Shown here: one piece after another, positions 42,119-50,384 of the stretch | Position numbering within the stretch: position 1 is the first letter of the stretch | How the letters are laid out: each line of letters starts with the position of its first letter | IMG/VR virus record: IMGVR_UViG_3300025536_000010 | Span: 170,887-234,886 of that record | DNA: 64,000 bases | Direction: 5' to 3' (one strand) | Origin: a virus | Translations under genes and position numbers: made by a program | Notes under the pieces: generated by a model | What the model was told of the DNA's origin: nothing | What the model saw: the letters and a program-made list of their open reading frames with translations, nothing else | Database searches by the model: none

Positions 42119-42793
42119 ATGACCAATAACGCTGCACCGGCGCACACGCCGGAAGACCCGTTCGATAAGCTAGACCCAAAAGACGGGTTCCACGTCATCT
42201 ACCTCGAAACCCACGGTTCCGTGTCCTTGCACGTTCACGCTTATGCTGGCGGCGAACTGTACAATATCACCGACGACATCGACCCGGCTAATGCCAGCCT
42301 CGAACTCGTCAGCCTGCCCGACACGGACGAGAACTGCGGACAACTCAAGCGGTTGCATGACGTCGCCGATGCCGTAGCCCGGTATTTCACCCTGGGCGGT
42401 AGCTGGCGTGAACTGGACATGACTCTGAAAAAGATGGAGAAGGTGCTGGTGGGCGGCATCGTCTTCCCTGGCTACCACTTCACCGTGTCCAACTATTTCG
42501 GGGACGAGGGGTGGCAGCACATCTTCACGAAGGACTGCGGCCTGAACCCGGACGGCACGCACCCGGCGGTCGTCTGGGAACAGCCGACGCAGAATGAAGC
42601 AGGCGGGCTGGTGGGCGGCTGGATCAACCACAGCACGCTGGAGAACATCACCAAACAGCAGGAAGAAGATGGCTGGGGAGAAACGGAGGCGGAAGAAGAA
42701 GCCGAGGAAGCTGACGAAGCCGTTCCACGCCAGCTACAACATCGGCCAAATAACGGCACTCAGGGACAGCCTGTTCAAGATCCTGAGTCATGA
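42119..42793 (+). CDS. Hypothetical protein, 224 aa
   Basis: ATG after GGAGG. Beta-looking start (GFHVIYLETHGSVSLHVHAY), then ARYFTLGGSWRELDMTLKKM and FHTSN-like strand HFTVSNYFGDEGWQHIFTKD. C-terminus Glu-rich. The last 125 nt overlap the next gene in another frame. Confidence 0.5.
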   Translation: MTNNAAPAHTPEDPFDKLDPKDGFHVIYLETHGSVSLHVHAYAGGELYNITDDIDPANASLELVSLPDTDENCGQLKRLHDVADAVARYFTLGGSWRELDMTLKKMEKVLVGGIVFPGYHFTVSNYFGDEGWQHIFTKDCGLNPDGTHPAVVWEQPTQNEAGGLVGGWINHSTLENITKQQEEDGWGETEAEEEAEEADEAVPRQLQHRPNNGTQGQPVQDPES

Positions 42794-43640
42794 GTTTGTC
42801 GAGCCTGGGCTGGTCCCGGAGGCGGCACTGTTTGACCGTCTGGTGCAGATCGTCTGGGAGGCCCTGCCTGGCGATCTGGACAAGGACGTTATCGAGGACT
42901 CGTTGCGCCACCTCGTCGGCATTCATCCGACCAAGGCGCTCTACCTCGAAACGTGCTGGCGGTTAGCCGGTAACCTGCCCAGGTTGGCTCTGCGGCGTGC
43001 TGTACCGCCTTGGCACGCTCAGCGGGTCCGCGAATGGGTGCCGATGGTCGTCACAGGCTGCCGACGCTGTCTCAGCGACCGGGGCGACCGTGGTGCTCTG
43101 TTCTCGTTTCGTATTCTGGGCGGTACGCCCTGTCCGCGTATCGTCCAGAAATGGTTGTCGTTTAAGGTCTGCCGCATCCTGGCGAAAAACACTGGGTTCA
43201 ATCCGCGGCAGCACCGCACACGCTATCCTTTCACAGACCCCCGGCAGCTTGTCGGCCTGCGTCTCTACGGCCTGGTCGAGCCCGACTTGTGCAGTAGGGA
43301 ACCGGGGTTCGAGATCCCTTTGGCTCCGCATCCCAAGAGCAACGTCATCCAGCCGTCCCCGCGCGTGTTCCCGGCTACCGTGCGCGAGTACAACATAATC
43401 ATGGTCAAACGGACGTTCCGTTGCGACCCTGGCTACGGGTGCCCGGAAGGGTTCCCTATGACGTTCCCGTGCCAGCTATGCCCGGTGGGCTTCCTGCGCT
43501 GTAAGGCGGGCAAGCACCGCAAGGACTGGCGGCGGCGGGCGTGTACGCAGTGCGAACGGAAAGACGCTTTCTTCGACGACGAACTGTCCAAGGAGATGTG
43601 CGTTGACTGCTTCAACAAGCAAGCCTATCGGAGACAATGA
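42669..43640 (+). CDS. Zinc-binding hypothetical protein, 323 aa
   Basis: ATG inside the end of the previous gene with GGAAGAAG upstream. Very basic N-terminus (KRRRKKKPRKLTK). The C-terminal third is Cys-rich: FRCDPGYGCPEGF, PCQLCPVGFLRCKAGKH, ACTQCERKDAFF, MCVDCFNK, likely two zinc sites. Its TGA overlaps the ligase start (ATGATGG). DNA-binding is plausible from composition. Confidence 0.55.
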   Translation: MAGEKRRRKKKPRKLTKPFHASYNIGQITALRDSLFKILSHEFVEPGLVPEAALFDRLVQIVWEALPGDLDKDVIEDSLRHLVGIHPTKALYLETCWRLAGNLPRLALRRAVPPWHAQRVREWVPMVVTGCRRCLSDRGDRGALFSFRILGGTPCPRIVQKWLSFKVCRILAKNTGFNPRQHRTRYPFTDPRQLVGLRLYGLVEPDLCSREPGFEIPLAPHPKSNVIQPSPRVFPATVREYNIIMVKRTFRCDPGYGCPEGFPMTFPCQLCPVGFLRCKAGKHRKDWRRRACTQCERKDAFFDDELSKEMCVDCFNKQAYRRQ

Positions 43641-44815
43641 TGGCAAAGGCACCACGCATCAAGACGAAAGACACCGAGGTCAGGGCATGCCCGCGCGGGG
43701 TACTGCCTGTCCTCTACAAGAAGACGACTGGCGGCCGAGTGCAGTCCTGGGAGATTTGGGTCACCAGGCTCAAGTCGAACGGCTACGGCAAGATGTACAC
43801 CCGGTACGGCCTGGTCGACGGTCAGCAGCAGGAGATCCAAGAGATCATCTCCGAGGGTAAGAACGAAGGCCGCGGGAACGCCACCACGCCTTATGAGCAG
43901 GCTTGCCTGGAGGCAGCGGCGCGTTGGGACAAGCAGCGCAACCGTAAGGGCTACGCCGAAGACCCAACTGGCGCGGCCTCAGCAGCGATTCGTTCCGTGT
44001 CGCCCATGCTGGCCCAGAAGTTCCAGGACCACGAGAAGAAGGTGAACTGGGACACGGCCCTGGCGCAGCCCAAGCTGAATGGTTTCCGCTGCATCGTTCG
44101 AGTGGTGGAGGGCAAGCTGGTGGCGTTCAGCCGCGAGAACCAGGTTCTGGAGGTGCCGCACGTCCTCCAGGCCCTGCGCAAGCCCATGCTGAATGAGGGC
44201 ATCATGGCCGTGGATGGTGAACTATACACCCACGGCATGTCTCTCAACGTGATCTCCTCGGCCTGCAAGAAGCTCTCCAAGCTGACCGAGCAGATCCAGT
44301 ACAACATCTACGACACCGTCACGGACGAGGCGTACGCGAAGCGCATCAAAGACCTGCATCTCAAGCTGTGCTTCGGCGGAGATGCCAGGGTTATCCAGAT
44401 GGTGGAGACGGTCAAGGTGCGCACCCGGGACGAACTGATGACCGCCCAGGCCGAGTTCGTTGGGCAGGGTTACGAGGGGGCCATGCTGCGGCACGGGGAC
44501 GCTGGCTACGAGTCGGGACGGCGGTCGTCGTACCTGCTCAAGGTCAAGACCTTCCTGGACGCCGAGTTCAAAGTGGTGGACTACAAATACGGGCGTGGCA
44601 AGATGGCCAAGGTGCCCATCTTCACCTGCGTCACGGACGAGGGCCACCACTTCGACGTGCTGCCGCAGGGTACGATGGAGGAGCGGCACGAACTGGGCGA
44701 GAAAGCTGGTAGCCTGCTCGGCAGTATGCTGACGGTCAAGTACCAGGAGATGACGAAGACGGCCGAGCCGGTCCCGTTCCATCCGGTCGGGATCGGCTTC
44801 CGGGAGGAGGGCTAG
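43640..44815 (+). CDS. lig: ATP-dependent DNA ligase
   Basis: 391 aa. N-terminal WGR-like region (SWEIWVTRLKSNGYGKMYTR, ISEGKNEGRGNATTPYEQAC). Nucleotidyltransferase motif I AQPKLNGFRCIVRV with the adenylated Lys (about residue 144), motif III VDGELYTHG, motif IV GYEGAMLRHG and motif V LLKVKTFLDAEF, followed by an OB-fold-type end. Seals Okazaki fragments after RNase H action. ATG 43640 favoured over 43637 by spacing from GGAG. Confidence 0.87.
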   Translation: MAKAPRIKTKDTEVRACPRGVLPVLYKKTTGGRVQSWEIWVTRLKSNGYGKMYTRYGLVDGQQQEIQEIISEGKNEGRGNATTPYEQACLEAAARWDKQRNRKGYAEDPTGAASAAIRSVSPMLAQKFQDHEKKVNWDTALAQPKLNGFRCIVRVVEGKLVAFSRENQVLEVPHVLQALRKPMLNEGIMAVDGELYTHGMSLNVISSACKKLSKLTEQIQYNIYDTVTDEAYAKRIKDLHLKLCFGGDARVIQMVETVKVRTRDELMTAQAEFVGQGYEGAMLRHGDAGYESGRRSSYLLKVKTFLDAEFKVVDYKYGRGKMAKVPIFTCVTDEGHHFDVLPQGTMEERHELGEKAGSLLGSMLTVKYQEMTKTAEPVPFHPVGIGFREEG

Positions 44816-44816
44816 T

Positions 44817-45605
44817 ATGCCTCAGAAAACTGTCCCGGTGTCTTTCTTGAAGGATCATCCGCGGCAGCGTGAAGTGTTTGGGGTGCCGTCTCCAGAAGAA
44901 ATCGAGAGGCTGGCTGCCTCGATCAACCGTCGCGGCCTGGACTACCCGCTAGAGATACTGCCAGACGGCACCATCATCAAGGGACATCGCAGGCGTCTTG
45001 CTGCGCAGTCGCTGGGTTGGAAAGACGTCCCGGTCAAGATACTGCACGAACTTGCCGACGATCCGGTAGCCGCGTCTAGGTTGTTTCTGAGCGACAACTT
45101 TGACAGGCAGCAGCTTACGCCTTTGCGGCGGGCTAAGTGTATCGTGTCTCTCATGGAGTTGGAGATCGGCAAGTTAGTCGAGCGGTTCAACGCCAATAAG
45201 AAAGAGCAACTCAAAGAGAGCGTGGCGAAGCAACTGCACACCAGCCGGCGGACAGTGGATCGTTACTTGCTGGCTCTGCGGACCCCGTTCGAGGTCCAGG
45301 AGGCGTTCGACCGTAACAAGCTCAGCCTGGTCCAGGTCGGTAAAATCGCCATGATGTCGAAGGCTGTTCAAAACGCTATCGCGGCTCGGCTCGCGCTTGG
45401 CGAACCTCCGCGGGTTGTCTACGCAGATACGGTGGAGGACACGTCGCCATACAAGGCTATCGCGTCGTTGTTGGTTGCCGTGAACAAGGCCAGGGACGTA
45501 ATCGGCGACCAGGTGCTGGACAATGCTAAGTTGCAAAAGTACCGTGGCCGCCTTCGGGTGGCCAGGGGCTACATCGACGGACTCATCAAAGGTCAAGCGT
45601 GTTAG
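44817..45605 (+). CDS. ParB-like (ParB/sulfiredoxin-fold) protein
   Basis: 262 aa, 1 nt after the ligase. FLKDHPRQREVFGVPSPEEI, YPLEILPDGTIIKGHRRRLA (the GHRR box equivalent to ParB GERR) and AQSLGWKDVPVKILHE define the N-terminal domain. A helix-turn-helix follows: SVAKQLHTSRRTVDRYLLAL. Phage ParB-like proteins act as transcription regulators or DNA-binding nucleases; no ParA is seen, so plasmid-style partition is not supported. Confidence 0.78.
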   Translation: MPQKTVPVSFLKDHPRQREVFGVPSPEEIERLAASINRRGLDYPLEILPDGTIIKGHRRRLAAQSLGWKDVPVKILHELADDPVAASRLFLSDNFDRQQLTPLRRAKCIVSLMELEIGKLVERFNANKKEQLKESVAKQLHTSRRTVDRYLLALRTPFEVQEAFDRNKLSLVQVGKIAMMSKAVQNAIAARLALGEPPRVVYADTVEDTSPYKAIASLLVAVNKARDVIGDQVLDNAKLQKYRGRLRVARGYIDGLIKGQAC

Positions 45606-45642
45606 CGAAAAGGCTAAAGCTGGCCAATAAGGAGGCGGTTTA

Positions 45643-45963
45643 ATGATGCCTCAAGGACACTTCCTACCCTGGAAGGACGTCACGGATATGCAGCTATGGT
45701 TGCTGCGCGGCCCGTGGTGCAGCGACGGTTCGGTCGCTTTGCTGTTGGCTTTTGGCCTTATCGAGAGGCTACCGGAGAACGACTGGCGGGCAGCCAGCCA
45801 TATCTGGCAGACCACGGAAAAGGGCAAAAGGCTTCTGGAAATCAACCGCGGTCGTGCGGTTGAGTTGCAGCCTGATCTTGAGAAGCTGGAGATGCAAAAC
45901 CGTATCGAGAAGCTGGAACTCAGTTTCGGCCGAGCGTTGGTGGAGGAGGCCCTGCATGCCTAG
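45643..45963 (+). CDS. Winged-helix-like small protein, 106 aa
   Basis: ATG after AAGGAGGCGG. MQLWLLRGPWCSDGSVALLL, AFGLIERLPENDWRAAS and IWQTTEKGKRLLEI follow a winged-helix pattern like 12893 and 33378. A coiled tail (ELQPDLEKLEMQNRIEKLEL) could dimerise it. Possible phage regulator. Confidence 0.5.
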   Translation: MMPQGHFLPWKDVTDMQLWLLRGPWCSDGSVALLLAFGLIERLPENDWRAASHIWQTTEKGKRLLEINRGRAVELQPDLEKLEMQNRIEKLELSFGRALVEEALHA

Positions 45964-46444
45964 CGTGCTGTTTCCCTGGGTCAGGAAACTGACCCTGGCC
46001 ATGCAGGGTACTTTGTTGACTTGCGTGCGTGGACCGGATGGTATCCGCAAGGACCATCCGGTCAAACAGTTCATCCGGGTCTACCGGCGGGCCATCCTGC
46101 GTGGGGCCAAGCCGGTGCCCGGTGATTTCATGACAGCCCAACCGTTCCTGCATGTCGACGAGGCGATGGCGCGGGGTATCGTCCCCGCCGCCCCGCGCTG
46201 GGGTAGTGCCGATTACTACCTGGCTATTCAGGAGTGGTGGGAGAAGAACGTCGACGACTTGCCGCATCACTGGTTGCTGCATTTCTGCCACTGTGCGGAG
46301 ATTGTCGGCTGTTATCACCCGGATTCGTATGCTCGCAGGTTCTGGTTCGTGGTCTACGAAGGGATCGTGAAGTCTTTCCACATGATCCCCGAATCCAAAG
46401 AAGCACTGGACCAGCGCCTGCGTGAGCGTGGAGGCCCATACTGA
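45956..46444 (+). CDS. Hypothetical protein, 162 aa
   Basis: ATG after GGAGGAGG, overlapping the previous gene by 8 nt. Aromatic and Cys/His-rich region (LPHHWLLHFCHCAEIVGCYH), then RRFWFVVYEGIVKSFHMIPE. No known family. Last gene before an intergenic promoter region. Confidence 0.5.
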   Translation: MPSVLFPWVRKLTLAMQGTLLTCVRGPDGIRKDHPVKQFIRVYRRAILRGAKPVPGDFMTAQPFLHVDEAMARGIVPAAPRWGSADYYLAIQEWWEKNVDDLPHHWLLHFCHCAEIVGCYHPDSYARRFWFVVYEGIVKSFHMIPESKEALDQRLRERGGPY

Positions 46445-46480
46445 TGATGGCCACTGGTTGACGGAGAAAACTTAGTTTGC

Positions 46481-46541
46481 TTGACCAGTGGGGTCCGTTA
46501 GGGTATGAAAGAGGAGCCTGCCGGTTGGCCCCGGCAGGCTC
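46481..46541 (+). promoter_or_regulatory. Strong sigma70-like promoter followed by an 11-bp hairpin
   Basis: TTGACC (46481-46486), 17-nt spacer, TATGAA (46504-46509): the best -35/-10 pair in the window. Next is GAGCCTGCCGG-TTGGCC-CCGGCAGGCTC (46514-46541), a perfect stem in the leader of the LAGLIDADG gene. CCACTGGT/ACCAGTGG arms (46451-46458 and 46483-46490) flank the upstream part and overlap the -35. Confidence 0.65.
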
Positions 46542-46573
46542 AAACACACTAACCTCTTGTGGGAGAGGTCAGC

Positions 46574-47020
46574 ATGCTCTCGTACTCTATACCTCCGCAG
46601 TCAGCATTTCAACAGTTATCTCCGGCAACTCGACTTAGTTGGGTGGCGGGTCTTATCGAAGGCGAAGGTTACATTAGTATCGGTGGTCGTCGCGGTAGCC
46701 GCGGTGGTCGCTGCCGCTTGTACCTGCGTGTCGGTGTCCGTATGACGGACGAAGACGTAATTCGCCGACTTGCCGATGCTGTCGGTCGTGGGACCGTTCA
46801 CGGCCCGTACCCGAACGGTAAGGGTTGTAAGATCGTGTGGGTGTGGTCGTGGCAGGGTGACGAGGCTAGCGCTTGGGTTACTAAGTGCCTGTCGCCGCTG
46901 CTGTGTAGTAGGCGTAGGCGGCAGATCGTCAAGGTACTCGCCGAAGTAGCTACGTCTATCGAGAATGCCAACGAACCTGGCCTTCATCGGCAAAGATCCT
47001 TGCTGCCTGACTTCTTTTAA
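46574..47020 (+). CDS. LAGLIDADG homing endonuclease, free-standing
   Basis: 148 aa. ATG after GGGAGAGG. The motif LSWVAGLIEGEGYISIGG (about residues 22-39) is a LAGLIDADG helix with the catalytic acid. Then RCRLYLRVGVRMTDEDVIRR, GRGTVHGPYPNGKGCKIVWV and basic region SRRRRQIVKVLAE, the typical single-motif layout that acts as a dimer. Drives its own spread by cutting intron- or intein-less alleles. It has its own promoter and leader hairpin. Neither flank shows an intron. Confidence 0.82.
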   Translation: MLSYSIPPQSAFQQLSPATRLSWVAGLIEGEGYISIGGRRGSRGGRCRLYLRVGVRMTDEDVIRRLADAVGRGTVHGPYPNGKGCKIVWVWSWQGDEASAWVTKCLSPLLCSRRRRQIVKVLAEVATSIENANEPGLHRQRSLLPDFF

Positions 47021-47030
47021 GGAGAGCGTC

Positions 47031-47513
47031 ATGGGGCGCGAGCGGTACAGTCCGCAGGAGCAGCAGTTCTACAGACTCTACTTGAACAGTCCGGCGTGGC
47101 GGGCTCGCCGGAAATCAAGAATCGCTAAAGCCGGTGGTCGTTGTGAGTGGACCGTCGACAATTTCAACGGCCCTCCAGTACGCTGCGCAAGAACGCGGTA
47201 CTTGTGCGTCCACCACAACACTTATGAACGTCTTGGCGCTGAGCAGGATGGTGACCTGGATGTGTATTGTTGGGCGCATCACATGTTGGAGCACCTGCTA
47301 TGGAAGCGCTGCGTCCGCTGCGCGCAGCCGTGCCTAGAAAACGACGGCCTGGCCGAGCGCTGGTTGACCATCACCCTGCGGGCGATGGGTATCAACCTCG
47401 ACGCCGGTCAGGTCGCGTGGAGAGGTCTGCCGACCAAGGAGTTTCTCCTGGACCAGATCGGCAGCATCTGTTTTACTTGCGAGGAACAACTGGGGCCTCG
47501 CGTCAAGGAGTAA
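47031..47513 (+). CDS. HNH-type nuclease-like protein
   Basis: 160 aa. LNSPAWRARRKSRIAKAGGR, CEW, LCVHHNTYERLGAEQDGDLD and VYCWAHHMLEHL reproduce the HNH layout (HH, then the late His). CVRCAQPCLE adds a possible zinc site. Homing or packaging-type HNH enzymes both fit. It sits between the LAGLIDADG gene and thyX, a favoured zone for selfish nucleases. Confidence 0.7.
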   Translation: MGRERYSPQEQQFYRLYLNSPAWRARRKSRIAKAGGRCEWTVDNFNGPPVRCARTRYLCVHHNTYERLGAEQDGDLDVYCWAHHMLEHLLWKRCVRCAQPCLENDGLAERWLTITLRAMGINLDAGQVAWRGLPTKEFLLDQIGSICFTCEEQLGPRVKE

Positions 47514-47515
47514 GC

Positions 47516-48535
47516 ATGGGTAAGCTGGTACAACCGAAAGTGTTTCTGGTGGGCTACACAGGCGTCGACGCCGAAGGGCTCAAGGCGTACCTGGAGTACA
47601 CCGGCCAGCAGGACTTCCTGGAGTCCTGGCAGAAGGCCCGCGACCTGGGCCTGTCGGACGGTGAGTGTCTGTGTTCGCTGTACGCCAAGATGTGCTACAA
47701 GACGCTCATCCTGGGCAAGAACGACAACATCAAAAGGGTCAGGGACATTCAGGACAACCTGACGGGCACCTTCGACACCGCCCACGGCTCGGTCTTCGAG
47801 CACCTGCAACTCAACTTCGTGGTGACCGACTGCTCGCGGGTTTACACGCACGAGCAGGTGCGCCACCGGCCAGGATGGGCCTACTCGCAGACCTCGGGCC
47901 GCTACTGCCGTGGCGAGAGCCTCGACATCGTGACGGACCCGATCCTGTCGGCGATCCAGGATGACTTGAACCGCCACGCCAGCAACCTGGAAACCGCGTA
48001 CAAGGCGTGGTGCGACCGCATGGGCCTCAACGGCTTTGCGCGTCTTCGTGCGGCATTGGAGTCGCGGGCGGATAAAAACTACCCACTCCACGACGCCGAC
48101 TTGGTGGTGGAGGCGCAGCGGCTCGGCATGCGCCCCAATGCGAAGACCGGAGAACTCGAAGTGCCGATGGACCGGGCCAAGAAGGTCACCTCGGCCCTGC
48201 GTCGCTACCTGCCCAACGGACAGGCCAACGAAATGGGCATGTCCTGCAACATCCGGGCGCTGCGGCACACCATCGCCATCCGCACCCAGCGCTTCGCCGA
48301 GTGGGAGATCCGGGTAATTTTCAACCAGGTCTACCAGCTAATCAAACAGAAGTTCCCCGCGATGGTCGCAGACGGGCAGGAGTTCGTGTACGATGGCCTG
48401 CTGGAGATCGCGGGGATGCGGATGCAGCCCTACGAGATGAAGGCCGGCGACCCGGGGGCGCTGCGCTTCTACACCTCCGATCAGCTGGCCACGGAACTCG
48501 ATACCCGGACGGCCACCGCAGGATTACCGGAATGA
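47516..48535 (+). CDS. thyX: Flavin-dependent thymidylate synthase ThyX
   Basis: 339 aa; ATG 2 nt after the HNH gene. Signature HEQVRHRPGWAYSQTSGRY fits the ThyX motif but is one residue longer than RHRx7S, and has Trp where Ser usually sits in RHRxxS. FDTAHGSVFEHLQLNF and NIRALRHTIAIRTQRFAEWE are the other conserved ThyX regions. Methylates dUMP to dTMP with flavin, downstream of the Dcd at 6055. Longer than the usual about 230-aa enzyme because of inserted helices. Confidence 0.85.
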   Translation: MGKLVQPKVFLVGYTGVDAEGLKAYLEYTGQQDFLESWQKARDLGLSDGECLCSLYAKMCYKTLILGKNDNIKRVRDIQDNLTGTFDTAHGSVFEHLQLNFVVTDCSRVYTHEQVRHRPGWAYSQTSGRYCRGESLDIVTDPILSAIQDDLNRHASNLETAYKAWCDRMGLNGFARLRAALESRADKNYPLHDADLVVEAQRLGMRPNAKTGELEVPMDRAKKVTSALRRYLPNGQANEMGMSCNIRALRHTIAIRTQRFAEWEIRVIFNQVYQLIKQKFPAMVADGQEFVYDGLLEIAGMRMQPYEMKAGDPGALRFYTSDQLATELDTRTATAGLPE

Positions 48536-49251
48536 ACCGTTTGACTTTGGACATGGGCTACCCACTCGACGCGCGGCACGATTGGGTACGCCTGGCGGCT
48601 GCTTACCAGCAGGCCAAACCGTTTCCGCATGTCGTCATCGACGACTTTCTTGAGCGCCGTTTAGCCCTGGAAACCGCCAGGGCGTTACGGCGGATCAAGG
48701 AGCCGTTCTGGCAGAACGAGGACCACGATGACCAGGTCTTCAAGTTCTGGTGCGACAACCCGGAGGCTGTGCCGCAGCCCGGCCGGGACTTGCTCTACTG
48801 GTTCAACTCGGGCACCATGCTGGCCATCGCGGAAAAGCTGACCAATATCCGTGGCTTGCTGCCCGACCTGGACTATCACGGCGGCGGCGTTCACCGCACC
48901 AAGCCTGGTGGGCGCCTGTCGGTCCACTGCGACTACAACGTCCACCCGGTCACGCAGCTGCACCGGCGCGTCAACGCTCTCTACTTCCTGAACGAGACGT
49001 GGCGGCCGGAGTGGGGCGGTCAGCTGGAGTTGTGGTCCGCGGACATGAAACAGTGCGTGCAAAAGATCGAGCCGGTGCTAAATCGGCTGGTCCTTTTCAC
49101 GATCACCGACACGGCGTTTCATGGGGTGCCAGCGCCGGTCGATGCCCCAGTGGATCGCTACTCTCTGGCCCTGTACTACTTCACGGCCGACAGGCCCGAG
49201 TCCGAGAAGTCGGACCCGCACATGGCCCTGTGGCAGCAGCCGCAGGCGTGA
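48532..49251 (+). CDS. 2OG-Fe(II) oxygenase (prolyl-hydroxylase-like)
   Basis: 239 aa, ATGA overlap with thyX. Fe-binding H-x-D in RLSVHCDYNVHP, the distal His in TAFHGVPAPV and Arg of 2OG binding in DRYSLALYYF. Strand NALYFLNETWRPEWGGQLEL is the conserved double-stranded beta-helix stretch. Prolyl-hydroxylase-like members modify proteins; DNA hydroxylases exist too, so the substrate is undetermined. Confidence 0.82.
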   Translation: MNRLTLDMGYPLDARHDWVRLAAAYQQAKPFPHVVIDDFLERRLALETARALRRIKEPFWQNEDHDDQVFKFWCDNPEAVPQPGRDLLYWFNSGTMLAIAEKLTNIRGLLPDLDYHGGGVHRTKPGGRLSVHCDYNVHPVTQLHRRVNALYFLNETWRPEWGGQLELWSADMKQCVQKIEPVLNRLVLFTITDTAFHGVPAPVDAPVDRYSLALYYFTADRPESEKSDPHMALWQQPQA

Positions 49252-49269
49252 ACTCTCTTGTCTCGGAAG

Positions 49270-49288
49270 CGGTGATACGGTATCACCG
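49270..49288 (+). promoter_or_regulatory. 19-bp palindrome, operator-like
   Basis: CGGTGATACGGTATCACCG is a perfect palindrome around a single G, in the gap after the oxygenase gene and 51 nt before the 37-aa ORF. Size suits a dimeric repressor site. Confidence 0.5.
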
Positions 49289-49339
49289 TCTTATTGAACC
49301 TACCACGACGGTAGGCGGTCACCAATGAGGAGAATCGTT

Positions 49340-49453
49340 ATGGCGAAGAAAGCACCGGCCAGCGCGTCAGCCCCGAAGGGCGGCAAGGGAAGCAAGGGCA
49401 CCAAGCCGACGACGAAGGGGAGCAAGGGGGGTAAGGGCGGTAAGGGCAAGTAA
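49340..49453 (+). CDS. Lys/Gly/Ser-rich 37-aa protein
   Basis: ATG after GAGGAGAA. MAKKAPASASAPKGGKGSKG, then repeated KGG/KGK. Fully basic, H1- or protamine-like composition. No fold predicted. Flanked by a 19-bp palindrome and an intrinsic terminator, so it looks like its own transcription unit. DNA or RNA compaction is a guess. Confidence 0.55.
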   Translation: MAKKAPASASAPKGGKGSKGTKPTTKGSKGGKGGKGK

Positions 49454-49487
49454 CCCAAAACTGCTGAACCCTGTAAGCTGGTCCAAG

Positions 49488-49523
49488 GAGGGGCCTGGAA
49501 CGTCCAGGCCCCTCTTCGTTTAC
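49488..49523 (+). terminator. Intrinsic terminator
   Basis: GAGGGGCCTGGA-ACG-TCCAGGCCCCTC, a perfect 12-bp stem with 3-nt loop (49488-49514), followed by TTCGTTTA. Confidence 0.85.
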
Positions 49524-49543
49524 CCAAGCAAGAAAGGATAGAC

Positions 49544-49861
49544 ATGAGCGAGACGACTACGCCTGTGACCAAACAGCGGACGCCTTCTGCCAGGGTCATT
49601 GCGGCCATGTGGCTCAAGCAGCAGATCGAGGAGGGCCTTTGCCCGGATGCCTTGACGGAGTGCTCCGGCTCGCGCGTGACCGAGCGGAAGATCAACAAGA
49701 TCCGCGAGCAGATGTTCAAGATCGCCGGTAAGGGCACCCTGGTGCGCATCGACCGCATCGTTGACGGTTTCAAGAACCCGAAGCCGGCCGACCCGAAGAT
49801 GGCCGAGCGTATGAAGGCCATGCACGCGGCGCGCAAGAACAAGAAGAAGGAAGAAGGCTGA
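49544..49861 (+). CDS. Hypothetical basic protein, 105 aa
   Basis: ATG after AGAAAGGA. Helical (SARVIAAMWLKQQIEEGLCP, ERKINKIREQMFKIAGKGTL) with a Lys-rich C-terminus (AARKNKKKEEG). No family recognised. Could bind nucleic acid. Confidence 0.55.
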   Translation: MSETTTPVTKQRTPSARVIAAMWLKQQIEEGLCPDALTECSGSRVTERKINKIREQMFKIAGKGTLVRIDRIVDGFKNPKPADPKMAERMKAMHAARKNKKKEEG

Positions 49862-49862
49862 C

Positions 49863-50384
49863 ATGCCCTTCGAGCCGCTCTACACGTCGACGGGCGCTGA
49901 GTTCAGCCAGTGCCAGGTTTACCGCTACACGCTTACGCGCTGGTGGGATCGGCTGGCCAAGCGGGGGCGTGTGTGCTGGGTCATGCTGAACCCCAGTACC
50001 GCTGACGCGCTCGTAGACGACCCCACCGTTCGTCGTTGTGCGCAGTTCTCGCACAGGTGGGGCTACGGCGGCATGATCGTGGTGAACATTTTCGGGTTGC
50101 GGGCGACCGACCCCAAGCATCTGCGCAAGGTTGCTGACCCTGTTGGCCCGGACAACGATTTTGCTGTCATCGCGGCGGCGACGGCTTGTGACCTGGTCAT
50201 GGCTGCCTGGGGGACTCACGGTGGGCTGAACAACCGTGGGTGCCAGGTTCATCGGAAGCTGGCTCGCACCCCGGGCCTAGAAGTCTACGCGCTGGGTGTC
50301 ACGAGCGGTGGTTTTCCCAAACACCCGCTCTACATCAAGGGCGACGTAGTGAAGGAACTTTTCCCGTATAAGAGCCATGCTTAG
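49863..50384 (+). CDS. DUF1643 family protein
   Basis: 173 aa, ATG 1 nt after the previous stop. Family hallmarks: VCWVMLNPSTADALVDDPTV, VVNIFGLRATDPKHLRK, VMAAWGTHGG and LGVTSGGFPKHPLYI. DUF1643 proteins occur in bacteria and phages; function not established. Confidence 0.85.
   Translation: MPFEPLYTSTGAEFSQCQVYRYTLTRWWDRLAKRGRVCWVMLNPSTADALVDDPTVRRCAQFSHRWGYGGMIVVNIFGLRATDPKHLRKVADPVGPDNDFAVIAAATACDLVMAAWGTHGGLNNRGCQVHRKLARTPGLEVYALGVTSGGFPKHPLYIKGDVVKELFPYKSHA

Noticed and set aside
44817-45605. Plasmid-type partition system (ParB)
   Set aside because: No ParA partner or centromere-like repeats; better read as a phage ParB-fold regulator.
46445-47513. Group I intron hosting the LAGLIDADG gene
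   Set aside because: Neither flank shows a split gene or core intron elements; the nuclease has its own promoter.
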